From: Edaphobacter aggregans DSM 19364
Lineage (GTDB): Bacteria; Acidobacteriota; Terriglobia; Terriglobales; Acidobacteriaceae
Direction: 5' to 3'
Length of the DNA: 64,000 nt
NCBI RefSeq assembly: GCF_000745965.1
Contig: NZ_KN050789.1
Coordinates: 124,001 to 188,000, forward strand
Made by a program: the position numbers and the translations under genes. Positions 45,035 to 53,388 of the stretch are shown here, in pieces (positions within the stretch are counted from its first letter, which is position 1; every line of letters starts with the position of its first letter). A model generated the notes under the pieces. That model saw only the letters and a list, made by a program, of their open reading frames with translations. It did not search any database and was not told the DNA's origin.

Positions 45035-47560
45035 ATGGAAAAGCGTGGCACGGACAAGATCGACGATCTGGGTATCGCGGAGACGCCGGAAGACGTAGCC
45101 GTCCTCTATTCCTGGGCCAACCTTCACGGAGCGAAGTATCACGACTTCTCGGCATCGCGCCGCGAGTATCGCGCGCAACTGCGGCATCGCGCCGCCGAGC
45201 AGGTTCGCCAGCAGGCTTTGCTGGCACAGGCCGAGGCTGAGGCCGCCGCCGAGGCCGCCGAAGCTACCGCGAAGAAGGCCGCCGAGGCCGCGCTGGCGCA
45301 CAAGGGCAACGGATCGGATTCCACTCAGCAGCAGAGCCTTCGCGAGGCGGAAGAGGCATCGCGCACCGCAGCCGCCGAACGTGTTGAGGCAGCGCGTCGC
45401 GCAGAAGCAGCCGCCGTCGCCGAAGCAGCAGGCCGCCGCGAGGAACGTGAGATCGCCGAAGCACAGGCCTCCGCAGCGCGACAGGCTGCCCGTTACGCTG
45501 AATCGGAGATTCGCCGCCGCGAGATGTCGGTTGGCCGGGGAGGCGCAATGTCACAAGGACACGGCAGACAGTTTTCCGCAGGGATCACAGGCCAGACCTC
45601 GGCCGGGGTTCCCGGCCATATCGAAGACCCCTACACGCCGCAGCCGCATCCGATCGTTTCCGCGGGGGCGCCGCTGGCTCATTCCGGAGCTGTTGCCGGA
45701 GCTGCGACTGCGCAGCCCCAGCCCGCCTTCCGGCAGCCGCAGGGCTTCGCTCCCGCACCGCCGTTCGCGGCAGAGGCGCCGCCGCCGGCCCGTCCCGCCG
45801 CACCGCCACCGCCTACGGCGCAACATGCTCCCGCACAGGTCGTCGAATCGATCTCCGCGCGTGGCGATTCGAGCGGTTCGCAACGTCGTCCGCAGGGCTA
45901 TCACCCGGATGAAGCTTCAGGCGTGCGCCAGATCTATCGGGGACCGGAGTACACCGCTCCTCAACCCGCGCCTCGCATGATGGACTCGATCCGCCAGCCG
46001 CTTCGCGCAGAGGGCCAGCCGCCGAGAGAGAGGCGTGGCGCTCCGGAGCAGTCGCCGCAGAGCGGCCCGGTTGCGCCCGGCAGTGGAGCGGGAAGCGGCT
46101 CAGGCAGCGGAACAGGCTCCAGCGGCGACCGCGCTCCGTTTACCGGAAGCGGCAAGAGACACACCGACCCGCAGGCCCAGCAGCCGCGCCCGGCACGTCC
46201 TCAGGAGCCCGCCGCCACGAGTCCGTTCTGGCAGACCGCGAGCTCGGGCGACCGGCCCGCCGCGAACTTCGATGTCGGATACGTCTCCAGCCGCGAGGCG
46301 ATGCCCGGATCAGGGGCAGCAGGATACACGTCACAGAGATCGGCGGCAGGCGCTCAGCCGCCGTCGAACGCTCCACGGCCAGTCTCGCCCTTCTCGCAGC
46401 CTCCGGCGCCCATGCACTCTGAGGGAACACGCGGCCGCAGGGCCCAGGACGACTTCGGCTATCCCTCGGGGATCAACTACTCCGATGCGTCGCGGCCCGC
46501 GTACTCCGATCTTCCGCGCCGCGTCGGCGTGGCTCCTTCGACGGACTCCGAGCCATCGCGCGCGGCGTACTCCTCCGATCCCGCGGGTCCGGCATGGCTG
46601 TATGCTCCGTCGTCGGCATCGGCCGGGCAATCTGTCCCGATCGCGCAACCTTCGATCACGCCTCCTCCGGCGCAGTCCTCCGTGGCCGAGACGCTGCAGC
46701 ACTCCCGCGAGCGCGTCGCCGCGCGATGGTTTGCGTTGAAGGGTGTCTTCGAGCAGCCGGGTCAGGAGGTCGTCGAGCCCGCGCCGGTTCGGCAGAAAGA
46801 GATTCGCACCCCGGTGCTGGCGGTCTTCTCGCTGGCCGGCGGCGTCGGCAAGACGAGTATGGTGGCCACCATCGGACGCTCGCTCTCCTCGCTCGGCGAA
46901 AAGGTTTTGCTCACCGACACCACCTCGCACGGCCTGCTGCCGTTTTACTTCGGCGCCAGCGAGTTGCGGCAGGGAAACGTGCGCACCTTCTCTCCGCCCA
47001 GTGGAAGCACTGACGCTCCGATCTACCTGGTCAGCTACGAGGTCGATCAGAAGGCCGACCAGCAGGCGCAGGAGAGCCTGGTCGAAGAGATCGTGAACAA
47101 CAGTCGCGGCACGCACCGGATTCTGCTCGACCTCACCGTCGGCTCGTCGTGGATCGTGCGCCAGATGGCGCGCATGAGCCCGACCGTTCTGGTTCCGGTT
47201 GCGCCCGACATGAACTCCGTCATCAGCCTGCAGTCCATCGAAAACTTCTTCCGCGGCATGGTCGATGCCGACGGCCGGCCTCTGCAGCCCTACTACGTGA
47301 TCAACCAGTTTGACGTCTCTCTGCCGCTGCATCTCGATGTGCGCGAGGTTCTCCGGCGGCAGCTGGGCGACAGGCTGCTGCCGTTTGTCATCCATCGCGC
47401 CCCTGAGGTCTCCGAGGCGCTGGCCGAGGGCATGACGGTGGTCGACTATGCACCCGATTCGCCCGTCTCTGGGGACTACATGAACGTCGCGACCTGGCTC
47501 CGTACGATCGCCGCGCCAGCTGCCGCAGGCTTCCGTAACGTGCGCTGGAGCGAACGATGA
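45035..47560 (+). CDS. bcsQ: BcsR-like / BcsQ fusion, cellulose synthesis ATPase with long disordered linker
   Basis: 841 residues from ATG 45035 (GTG at 45029 also in frame). Three parts. (1) About 1-45, DDLGIAETPEDVAVLYSWAN and YHDFSASRREYRAQLR, resembling small BcsR/BcsP-type partners. (2) About 46-590, first an Ala/Glu-rich coiled coil, then a Pro/Ser/Gln/Gly-rich region predicted to be disordered. (3) A MinD/ParA-type ATPase from about 590: LAVFSLAGGVGKTSMVATIG (Walker A), VLLTDTTSHGLLPFYFG, RILLDLTVGSSWIV, and FRGMVDADGRPLQPYYVINQ. BcsQ helps place and activate the cellulose synthase. The signature Lys of ParA/MinD (KGG) is Ala here. Its stop overlaps the BcsAB start by ATGA. Confidence 0.85.
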   Translation: MEKRGTDKIDDLGIAETPEDVAVLYSWANLHGAKYHDFSASRREYRAQLRHRAAEQVRQQALLAQAEAEAAAEAAEATAKKAAEAALAHKGNGSDSTQQQSLREAEEASRTAAAERVEAARRAEAAAVAEAAGRREEREIAEAQASAARQAARYAESEIRRREMSVGRGGAMSQGHGRQFSAGITGQTSAGVPGHIEDPYTPQPHPIVSAGAPLAHSGAVAGAATAQPQPAFRQPQGFAPAPPFAAEAPPPARPAAPPPPTAQHAPAQVVESISARGDSSGSQRRPQGYHPDEASGVRQIYRGPEYTAPQPAPRMMDSIRQPLRAEGQPPRERRGAPEQSPQSGPVAPGSGAGSGSGSGTGSSGDRAPFTGSGKRHTDPQAQQPRPARPQEPAATSPFWQTASSGDRPAANFDVGYVSSREAMPGSGAAGYTSQRSAAGAQPPSNAPRPVSPFSQPPAPMHSEGTRGRRAQDDFGYPSGINYSDASRPAYSDLPRRVGVAPSTDSEPSRAAYSSDPAGPAWLYAPSSASAGQSVPIAQPSITPPPAQSSVAETLQHSRERVAARWFALKGVFEQPGQEVVEPAPVRQKEIRTPVLAVFSLAGGVGKTSMVATIGRSLSSLGEKVLLTDTTSHGLLPFYFGASELRQGNVRTFSPPSGSTDAPIYLVSYEVDQKADQQAQESLVEEIVNNSRGTHRILLDLTVGSSWIVRQMARMSPTVLVPVAPDMNSVISLQSIENFFRGMVDADGRPLQPYYVINQFDVSLPLHLDVREVLRRQLGDRLLPFVIHRAPEVSEALAEGMTVVDYAPDSPVSGDYMNVATWLRTIAAPAAAGFRNVRWSER

Positions 47561-50500
47561 CCGATTCGCCGCTGTGGCGGGAGTTTGAGTCTGGCGATGC
47601 GCTCCTGTTGAAACTGCTCCGCTTCGTCATCTCTGTGGGTGGAATTCTCTTCCTCGGCTTCACCGGGATTCTGGAGCTTACCTGGCCGCAGCAGCTTGTG
47701 CTGGGACTGCTCACCGTGCTGGTCGCCATATGGATTGACCGCAGCTCCAGTTCCTACCTCGTCACGCTGACGCTGATGATCGCGTCGATGTACTCGACCT
47801 TTCGCTACGGCTTCTGGCGCATCTCGACCACAGGCAAGTTCTTCTTTGATCCTGGCTCGAACTGGAGTTGGCTGGACGGTTTCTTCATCTCGATGCTGCT
47901 GCTGGCCGAGGCCTATGCCTTCGTCATCCTCTTCCTCGGCTATCTGCAGACCGTTTGGCCGCTGCGCCGCACTCCGGTGCCGCTGCCCGACGATCCGCAG
48001 CTGTGGCCCTCGGTCGACCTGCTGATCCCCACCTACAACGAGCCGCTCAGCGTCGTGAAGTACACGGCGCTGGCCTCGATGAACATTGACTGGCCCGCCG
48101 ACAAGCTCAACGTCTACATCCTCGACGACGGCAAGCGCGAGGAGTTCCGCCGATTCGCCGAAGAGGCCGGCATCGGCTACATGACGCGCGACGACAACAC
48201 ACACGCGAAGGCCGGCAACATCAACCGCGCGCTCGCCCGGCTGGACTCTCCCTTCGTCGCCATCTTCGACTGCGACCACGTTCCCACGCGAAGCTTCCTG
48301 CAGATGACGATGGGCTGGTTCCAGCGCGACACCAAGCTGTCGATGCTGCAGACGCCGCACCACTTCTACTCGCCCGATCCGTTCGAGCGAAACCTCGGCC
48401 AGTTCCGCACCATCCCCAACGAGGGCGAGCTCTTCTATGGAATCGTGCAGGACGGCAACGACTTCTGGAACGCGACCTTCTTCTGCGGCTCCTGCGCTGT
48501 GCTCAGGCGTACGGCGCTGGACGAGATCGGCGGCATCGCCGTCGAGACCGTCACCGAGGATGCCCACACCTCGCTGCGCATGCAGATGAATGGCTGGAAC
48601 ACGGCCTACATCAACATCCCGCAGGCCGCGGGCCTCGCCACCGAGCGGCTGAGCGGGCACGTCAAGCAGCGCATCCGCTGGGCGCGCGGCATGATCCAGA
48701 TCATGCGCACCGACAACCCGCTCTTCGCCCGGGGACTCCGGCCCGCGCAGCGTCTCTGCTATCTGAACGCGATGACGCACTTCCTCTACGCGCTGCCGCG
48801 GCTCATCTTCCTCACCGCTCCGCTGATCTATCTCGTCCTCGGACAGGTCAACGTTCCGGGCTACTGGGCCGCCATCTTCGCCTACGCCCTGCCTCACCTG
48901 TTCCTGTCGAGCATCACCAACTCGCGCATCCAGGGCAATCACCGCCACTCGTTCTGGAACGAAATTTATGAGACGGTTCTGGCGCCTTACATCCTGCTGC
49001 CCACCATGCTGACGTTTGTCAACCCAAAGTTTGGCAGCTTCAATGTGACGGCCAAGGGCGGAGTCGTCAACCGGCGCTTCTTCGATGGCCGCATCGCGCG
49101 GCCCTTCCTCTTTCTCGTGGGGCTGAACCTGCTCGGCATCCTGATGGCGATCCCGCGCTTCTTTTACTTTCCATTCCCGTACATCAGCGATCTCTACGAC
49201 GGCAACCACGTCGGCACCATCGTGATGAACCTCATCTGGGTTGGCTTCAATACCATCATCCTCGGCGTCTGCGCCGCAATCGCATGGGAGAACCAGCAGC
49301 GCCGCCAGACGGTCCGTGTCGAGATGGCTGTTCCGGTCGATGTGCGCATGCCCAGCGGCAGCATGGTCCACGGTGTCACCACCGATATGTCGAGCGGCGG
49401 CCTGATGATGAAGATGGAGCGCGACTTTACCGTCGCCACCGGCGACTCCATCAAGCTCACTCTTCCGGTTCTCGACGGCAGCGCGACTCTGCCCGCCACC
49501 GTGATCGAGGTGAGCGGAAATATTCTGCGGGCGCAGTTCGATCCCCTCACCATGCAGGAAGAAGAGGCGCTCACGATGGTGCTCTACTCGCGCGCAGACA
49601 CCTGGCTGGGATGGGGAGAGAACCGCGAGCCCGATCAGCCGATGAAGAGCCTCGGACGCATCTTTGAGCTCTCCATACTCGGCCTTACCCAGACGGCGAA
49701 AGAATTGATGAAGACAAATAAGAAGAGTCCCCCGAAGGGCAAGCTGGTCACCAGCATAGCTCCACTCCTTCTGCTGGCGATGCTGTCTTCGCGGACGCTC
49801 TCGGCTCAACTGACGCAGCCCTCCGCCCCGACCGCCCAGGCCAATATGGCCATCCCCTCCGACACAGGCATGCAGGCCAGGCCCGTTGCACCAGGAAACT
49901 TCGACAATCTCTTCTCCCTCGCCGATCTCGGCGTGGCCGACACCATCGTGCTTCGCGGCGTCGACGCCTACCACACGGTCTACTTCTCGCTCCCGCAGAC
50001 GCAGGTGGTGAAGTCGGCGACGATGCACCTGCGCTACCACTTCTCTCCGGGGCTGATTCCCTCGCTGAGCCACCTTAAGGTCAGCCTGAACGGAACCCTC
50101 TTCGCCACCCTCCCGGTCACTGCGGCACCGACGCCTCCCGGCCCGGCCGATCCCAACGCCCCGCGCAGCGAGAACAACTCACTCCTGGAAGCCACCCTAA
50201 CGCTTCCCGCCGAGATGCTGGTCCGCGACAACCAGCTCACCTTCGAGTTCGTCGGCCACTACACCATGGAGTGCGAAGACCCCTCGCACACCACGCTCTG
50301 GAGCCACGTCGACTCGAACTCGACCATCGAACTCGCCGGCAACCTGCTGCCGCTGCGCAACGACCTGAAGCTGCTGCCGCTGCCGTTCTACGACGCCTCG
50401 GTCAACCTGCACCCCGTCATCCCGATCGCCTTCTTCGGCCAGCCGTCGCCCAAGGCGCTTCAGGCCGCGGGCATCATCTCCTCGTCGTTCGGCATGCTCG

Positions 50501-52032
50501 CCGACTTCCGCCAGGTGCGCTTCCCGGTCTCGCTCGGCACCATCCCATCGGGCAACGCCATCGTCATCGCGGAGAACTCATCCGACCTTCCTTCCACCCT
50601 TGGGATCCGAGGCGCATCGGGACCGACCGTCGCCATGCGCGCCAACCCGTCCGATCCCTACTCGAAGGTGCTGGTCCTCACCGGCGACAACTCCGATGAT
50701 CTCCTCACCGCCGCCCTTGGGCTTGCGCTCCAGCGCGACATGCTGGACGGCGACCAGGCGCGCGTCGCCTCGATGAAGATGCCCGCGCCGCGCCAGCCGG
50801 ACGACGCGCCGCGGTGGCTGAGCACCGATCGCAACACCCCAGTCGGCGAGATCGCCCAGACAGGCGACCTGCAGGGAGACGGCTCCGTGCCGCTGCGTAT
50901 CTACATGCGTATCCCACCCGACCTCTACTACGGCCAGTCGCAGAACCTCGGTTTCCATCTCGGCTATCGCTATAACGGAATCCCCATCTCCAACGAGAGC
51001 TCGATGCAGGTCTACATCAACGACGCCTACATCAGCTCCACGCCGCTGCCGCACACCGACAACGCCTCGGCGCAGCTCGATACCATCATTCCCGTGCCGG
51101 TCTCGAACATGCGGCCCTTCTCCAACACCCTCATGTCGCAGTTCATCTTCCTGCTCGCCAAGAAAGGGAAGTGCCAGGACACCGCGCCCTACAACATGAA
51201 GGCGTCGATCATCAAAGACTCTTACCTCGACATCAAGGACATCCCCCACTGGGCGGTCCTGCCGAACCTCGAGATCTTCGCCAACGCCGGCTATCCCTTC
51301 ACCCGCAAGGCCGACCTCTCCGATACCGCCGTCGTGCTTCCGTCGTCGCCCACCGCCGACGAGATCGAGACCTACCTCACCTTCGCCGGCCACTTTGGCA
51401 GCCAGACCGGCTATCCGGTGCTCAACGTCACCGTCACCGACGCCGAGGGAATGAAGTCGAACGCACACAAAGACTACCTCGTCATCGGCACCGTCGACGA
51501 CTCGCCCGCCATCTCGCTCCTCAATCCCTCGCTGCCCGTCATGGTCGACGGCAGCGGCCTCCATATCCAGGACACCCAGGGCTTCTTCGCCTCGTTCCAG
51601 CGCGCATGGTGGAAGGTCCGCAGCTCCGACCGCATCCAGTCAGGCCAGCTCGAGACGGCCGGCGGACTTCCCGACGTGCTCATCGAGGGCATCGAGTGGC
51701 CCAGCCGGTCCAAGCGCTCTGTCGTGCTGGTTGCGCTGCGCGATCACGCCGTCGTCCCGGACTTTCTCTCCGTTTTCCTCAAGACCTCGCAGTCCTCCGA
51801 TATCTCGCAGTCGGTCAGCGTGCTCCACGGCAAACGCTTCGTCTCCTACCGGATCGGCAACGACGTCTACAACGTCGGTTCGCTCAGCCTGTGGACGCAG
51901 CTGAACATCTGGTTCACCCAGTTCCAGTGGATGATGGTCGTCGGCGCCATGTCCGTCTGCTTCCTGATGGCGATCGTGGCCCGGAGCGGACTGCGCCGGC
52001 GCGCTCGCCTGCGCCTGCAGGGGAACGAGTAG
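47557..52032 (+). CDS. bcsAB: Cellulose synthase BcsA-PilZ-BcsB fusion
   Basis: 1491 residues. The first ~717 are BcsA: membrane helices, GT2 domain with VDLLIPTYNEPLS, DDG (190-192), FDCDH (DxD, 237-241), TED (333-335) and QRIRW (371-375), more helices, then a c-di-GMP-binding PilZ domain from about 578 (QRRQTVR and DMSSGG). The BcsB part begins near 718 with a signal-like helix (LVTSIAPLLLLAMLSSRTLS), continues through two carbohydrate-binding/flavodoxin-like repeats (LRYHFSPGLIPSLSHLKVSL; FHLGYRYNGIPISNESSMQV) and ends in a C-terminal membrane anchor (FQWMMVVGAMSVCFLMAIVA). UDP-glucose is polymerised to beta-1,4-glucan and extruded when c-di-GMP binds. AB fusions are also known as AcsAB in Komagataeibacter. 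Confidence 0.96.
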   Translation: MTDSPLWREFESGDALLLKLLRFVISVGGILFLGFTGILELTWPQQLVLGLLTVLVAIWIDRSSSSYLVTLTLMIASMYSTFRYGFWRISTTGKFFFDPGSNWSWLDGFFISMLLLAEAYAFVILFLGYLQTVWPLRRTPVPLPDDPQLWPSVDLLIPTYNEPLSVVKYTALASMNIDWPADKLNVYILDDGKREEFRRFAEEAGIGYMTRDDNTHAKAGNINRALARLDSPFVAIFDCDHVPTRSFLQMTMGWFQRDTKLSMLQTPHHFYSPDPFERNLGQFRTIPNEGELFYGIVQDGNDFWNATFFCGSCAVLRRTALDEIGGIAVETVTEDAHTSLRMQMNGWNTAYINIPQAAGLATERLSGHVKQRIRWARGMIQIMRTDNPLFARGLRPAQRLCYLNAMTHFLYALPRLIFLTAPLIYLVLGQVNVPGYWAAIFAYALPHLFLSSITNSRIQGNHRHSFWNEIYETVLAPYILLPTMLTFVNPKFGSFNVTAKGGVVNRRFFDGRIARPFLFLVGLNLLGILMAIPRFFYFPFPYISDLYDGNHVGTIVMNLIWVGFNTIILGVCAAIAWENQQRRQTVRVEMAVPVDVRMPSGSMVHGVTTDMSSGGLMMKMERDFTVATGDSIKLTLPVLDGSATLPATVIEVSGNILRAQFDPLTMQEEEALTMVLYSRADTWLGWGENREPDQPMKSLGRIFELSILGLTQTAKELMKTNKKSPPKGKLVTSIAPLLLLAMLSSRTLSAQLTQPSAPTAQANMAIPSDTGMQARPVAPGNFDNLFSLADLGVADTIVLRGVDAYHTVYFSLPQTQVVKSATMHLRYHFSPGLIPSLSHLKVSLNGTLFATLPVTAAPTPPGPADPNAPRSENNSLLEATLTLPAEMLVRDNQLTFEFVGHYTMECEDPSHTTLWSHVDSNSTIELAGNLLPLRNDLKLLPLPFYDASVNLHPVIPIAFFGQPSPKALQAAGIISSSFGMLADFRQVRFPVSLGTIPSGNAIVIAENSSDLPSTLGIRGASGPTVAMRANPSDPYSKVLVLTGDNSDDLLTAALGLALQRDMLDGDQARVASMKMPAPRQPDDAPRWLSTDRNTPVGEIAQTGDLQGDGSVPLRIYMRIPPDLYYGQSQNLGFHLGYRYNGIPISNESSMQVYINDAYISSTPLPHTDNASAQLDTIIPVPVSNMRPFSNTLMSQFIFLLAKKGKCQDTAPYNMKASIIKDSYLDIKDIPHWAVLPNLEIFANAGYPFTRKADLSDTAVVLPSSPTADEIETYLTFAGHFGSQTGYPVLNVTVTDAEGMKSNAHKDYLVIGTVDDSPAISLLNPSLPVMVDGSGLHIQDTQGFFASFQRAWWKVRSSDRIQSGQLETAGGLPDVLIEGIEWPSRSKRSVVLVALRDHAVVPDFLSVFLKTSQSSDISQSVSVLHGKRFVSYRIGNDVYNVGSLSLWTQLNIWFTQFQWMMVVGAMSVCFLMAIVARSGLRRRARLRLQGNE

Positions 52033-53241
52033 GTGCAGCAACGCCGCTGGAGACTCATCCCGATGGCGTCAGAGAGGCAAAACCGCTCGCGGAGAGGCCG
52101 TTGGCTTACGACGGCAACTCTTCTGCTCTGCTTTGCGTTCGCCGACCTCTGCCGCGCGCAGCAGCCGTGGCCGCTGTGGGAGAGCTACGCCCTCGCCGTC
52201 CTTGACCCGCAGGGGCGTGTGATTGACCGCAGCGCGCAGGATCGCACCACCAGCGAGGGGCAGTCCTACGCGATGTTCTTCGCCCTCGTCGACAACGATC
52301 GCGCCCGCTTCGACAAGCTCCTCCACTGGACCGAGATCAATCTCGCCAACGGCAATCTCGCCCTGCAGCTCCCCGCATGGAACTGGGGCAAGGCGCCCGA
52401 TGGCAGCTGGCGTGTGCTCGACCCGCACTCAGCCTCCGACGCCGACCTCTGGATGTCCTACTCGTTGCTCGAAGCCGGCCGGCTGTGGCGCGAGCCGCGC
52501 TACGACCGGCTCGGCATGGCCATGGCCGCGCGCATCGCCCAGCAGGAGGCGGCCTTCGTCCCCCGCGTCGGAACCACGCTCCTGCCCGGCGCGACGGGCT
52601 TTCATCCCGACTCCGAGACCTGGGTCCTCAACCCAAGCTATCTCGAGCCCTCAGTGCTGGCCCACCTCGCAAAGATCATGCCCAACGGTCCCTGGGCTGC
52701 AATCCTCGGCTCGCTCGATCCCATCCTCGCCCAGGGCTCTGGCGTGGGCTTCGCAATGGACTGGATCGAGGCCGGAACCACAGTGCGCCCCGCGCTCTCG
52801 CCGGCCCAGCATGCCTCGGGAGACTCCGCAGCCGTTCCGCTCGGCAGCTTCGACGCCATCCGCGTCTATCTCTGGCTCGGCATCGCCGACCCCCAGACCC
52901 CTGGCGTAAAGACGATGCTGCACCGGATCGGCGGTATGGCCGAGTATCTCAAGAGTCATCCGCTGCCGCCCCAGCAGGTCGACCCGCAGGGCAGGGTGCT
53001 CAATCCCAACGCGCCGTCCGGCTTCTCGGCAGCAGTCGTTCCGTATCTCAAGGCGCTCGATATGAAGCACCATGCCAATGCCCAGATGGACCGGCTCGCT
53101 GCCACAAAAGATGCAGCGACAGGACTGTACGGAAAGACCGGCAACTATTACGATCAGAATCTCGCACTCTTTGCTACCGGTTGGATCGAGGGACGCTATC
53201 GCTTCGATCGCGAGGGAAAGCTCCGCGTGAAATGGAAGTAA
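52033..53241 (+). CDS. bcsZ: BcsZ periplasmic endo-beta-1,4-glucanase (GH8)
   Basis: 402 residues from a GTG at 52033, directly after the BcsAB stop, with AGGGG nine bases upstream; ATG 52063 is the alternative. Signal region about 20-42 (LTTATLLLCFAFADLCRAQQ). GH8 marks: DRTTSEGQSYAMFFALVDND with the general-acid Glu, LPAWNWGKAPDGSW, DSETWVLNPSYLEPSVLAHL, and GSFDAIRVYLWLGIAD with the catalytic Asp. BcsZ trims cellulose during secretion and is required for ordered export in many bacteria. It completes the order bcsQ-bcsAB-bcsZ-bcsC. Confidence 0.94.
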   Translation: MQQRRWRLIPMASERQNRSRRGRWLTTATLLLCFAFADLCRAQQPWPLWESYALAVLDPQGRVIDRSAQDRTTSEGQSYAMFFALVDNDRARFDKLLHWTEINLANGNLALQLPAWNWGKAPDGSWRVLDPHSASDADLWMSYSLLEAGRLWREPRYDRLGMAMAARIAQQEAAFVPRVGTTLLPGATGFHPDSETWVLNPSYLEPSVLAHLAKIMPNGPWAAILGSLDPILAQGSGVGFAMDWIEAGTTVRPALSPAQHASGDSAAVPLGSFDAIRVYLWLGIADPQTPGVKTMLHRIGGMAEYLKSHPLPPQQVDPQGRVLNPNAPSGFSAAVVPYLKALDMKHHANAQMDRLAATKDAATGLYGKTGNYYDQNLALFATGWIEGRYRFDREGKLRVKWK

Positions 53242-53247
53242 ACGTCT

Positions 53248-53321
53248 GCTTACCGGCAAAGGTAGTAGTAAACCAGTAAATACTTGAAAAATAGCTACAA
53301 ATCCGGAAAAAAGCGGTAAGC
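53248..53321. promoter_or_regulatory. AT-rich inverted repeat upstream of bcsC
   Basis: GCTTACCG (53248-53255) and CGGTAAGC (53314-53321) flank about 58 AT-rich bases containing TACTTGAAAAATAG. The 147-bp gap between bcsZ and bcsC is the least GC-rich part of the cellulose cluster, so it may hold a separate promoter or a regulator site. Not matched to any known riboswitch by eye. Confidence 0.35.
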
Positions 53322-53388
53322 TTCCGTAGGATGTACGAGGTGTCAGCACAGGCTTTTGTGTGACTTATGCCTCCGGTATGACAAGACA

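Noticed and set aside
47476-50073. 865-codon minus-strand open frame opposite bcsQ/bcsAB
   Set aside because: Opposite clear GT2/PilZ coding sequence; Asp/Val/His/Arg-rich shadow composition with no domain.
53242-53388. c-di-GMP riboswitch before bcsC
   Set aside because: The AT-rich gap lacks the conserved GEMM core (CGCAAAG-type and GG-rich receptor helices); only a simple inverted repeat is seen.
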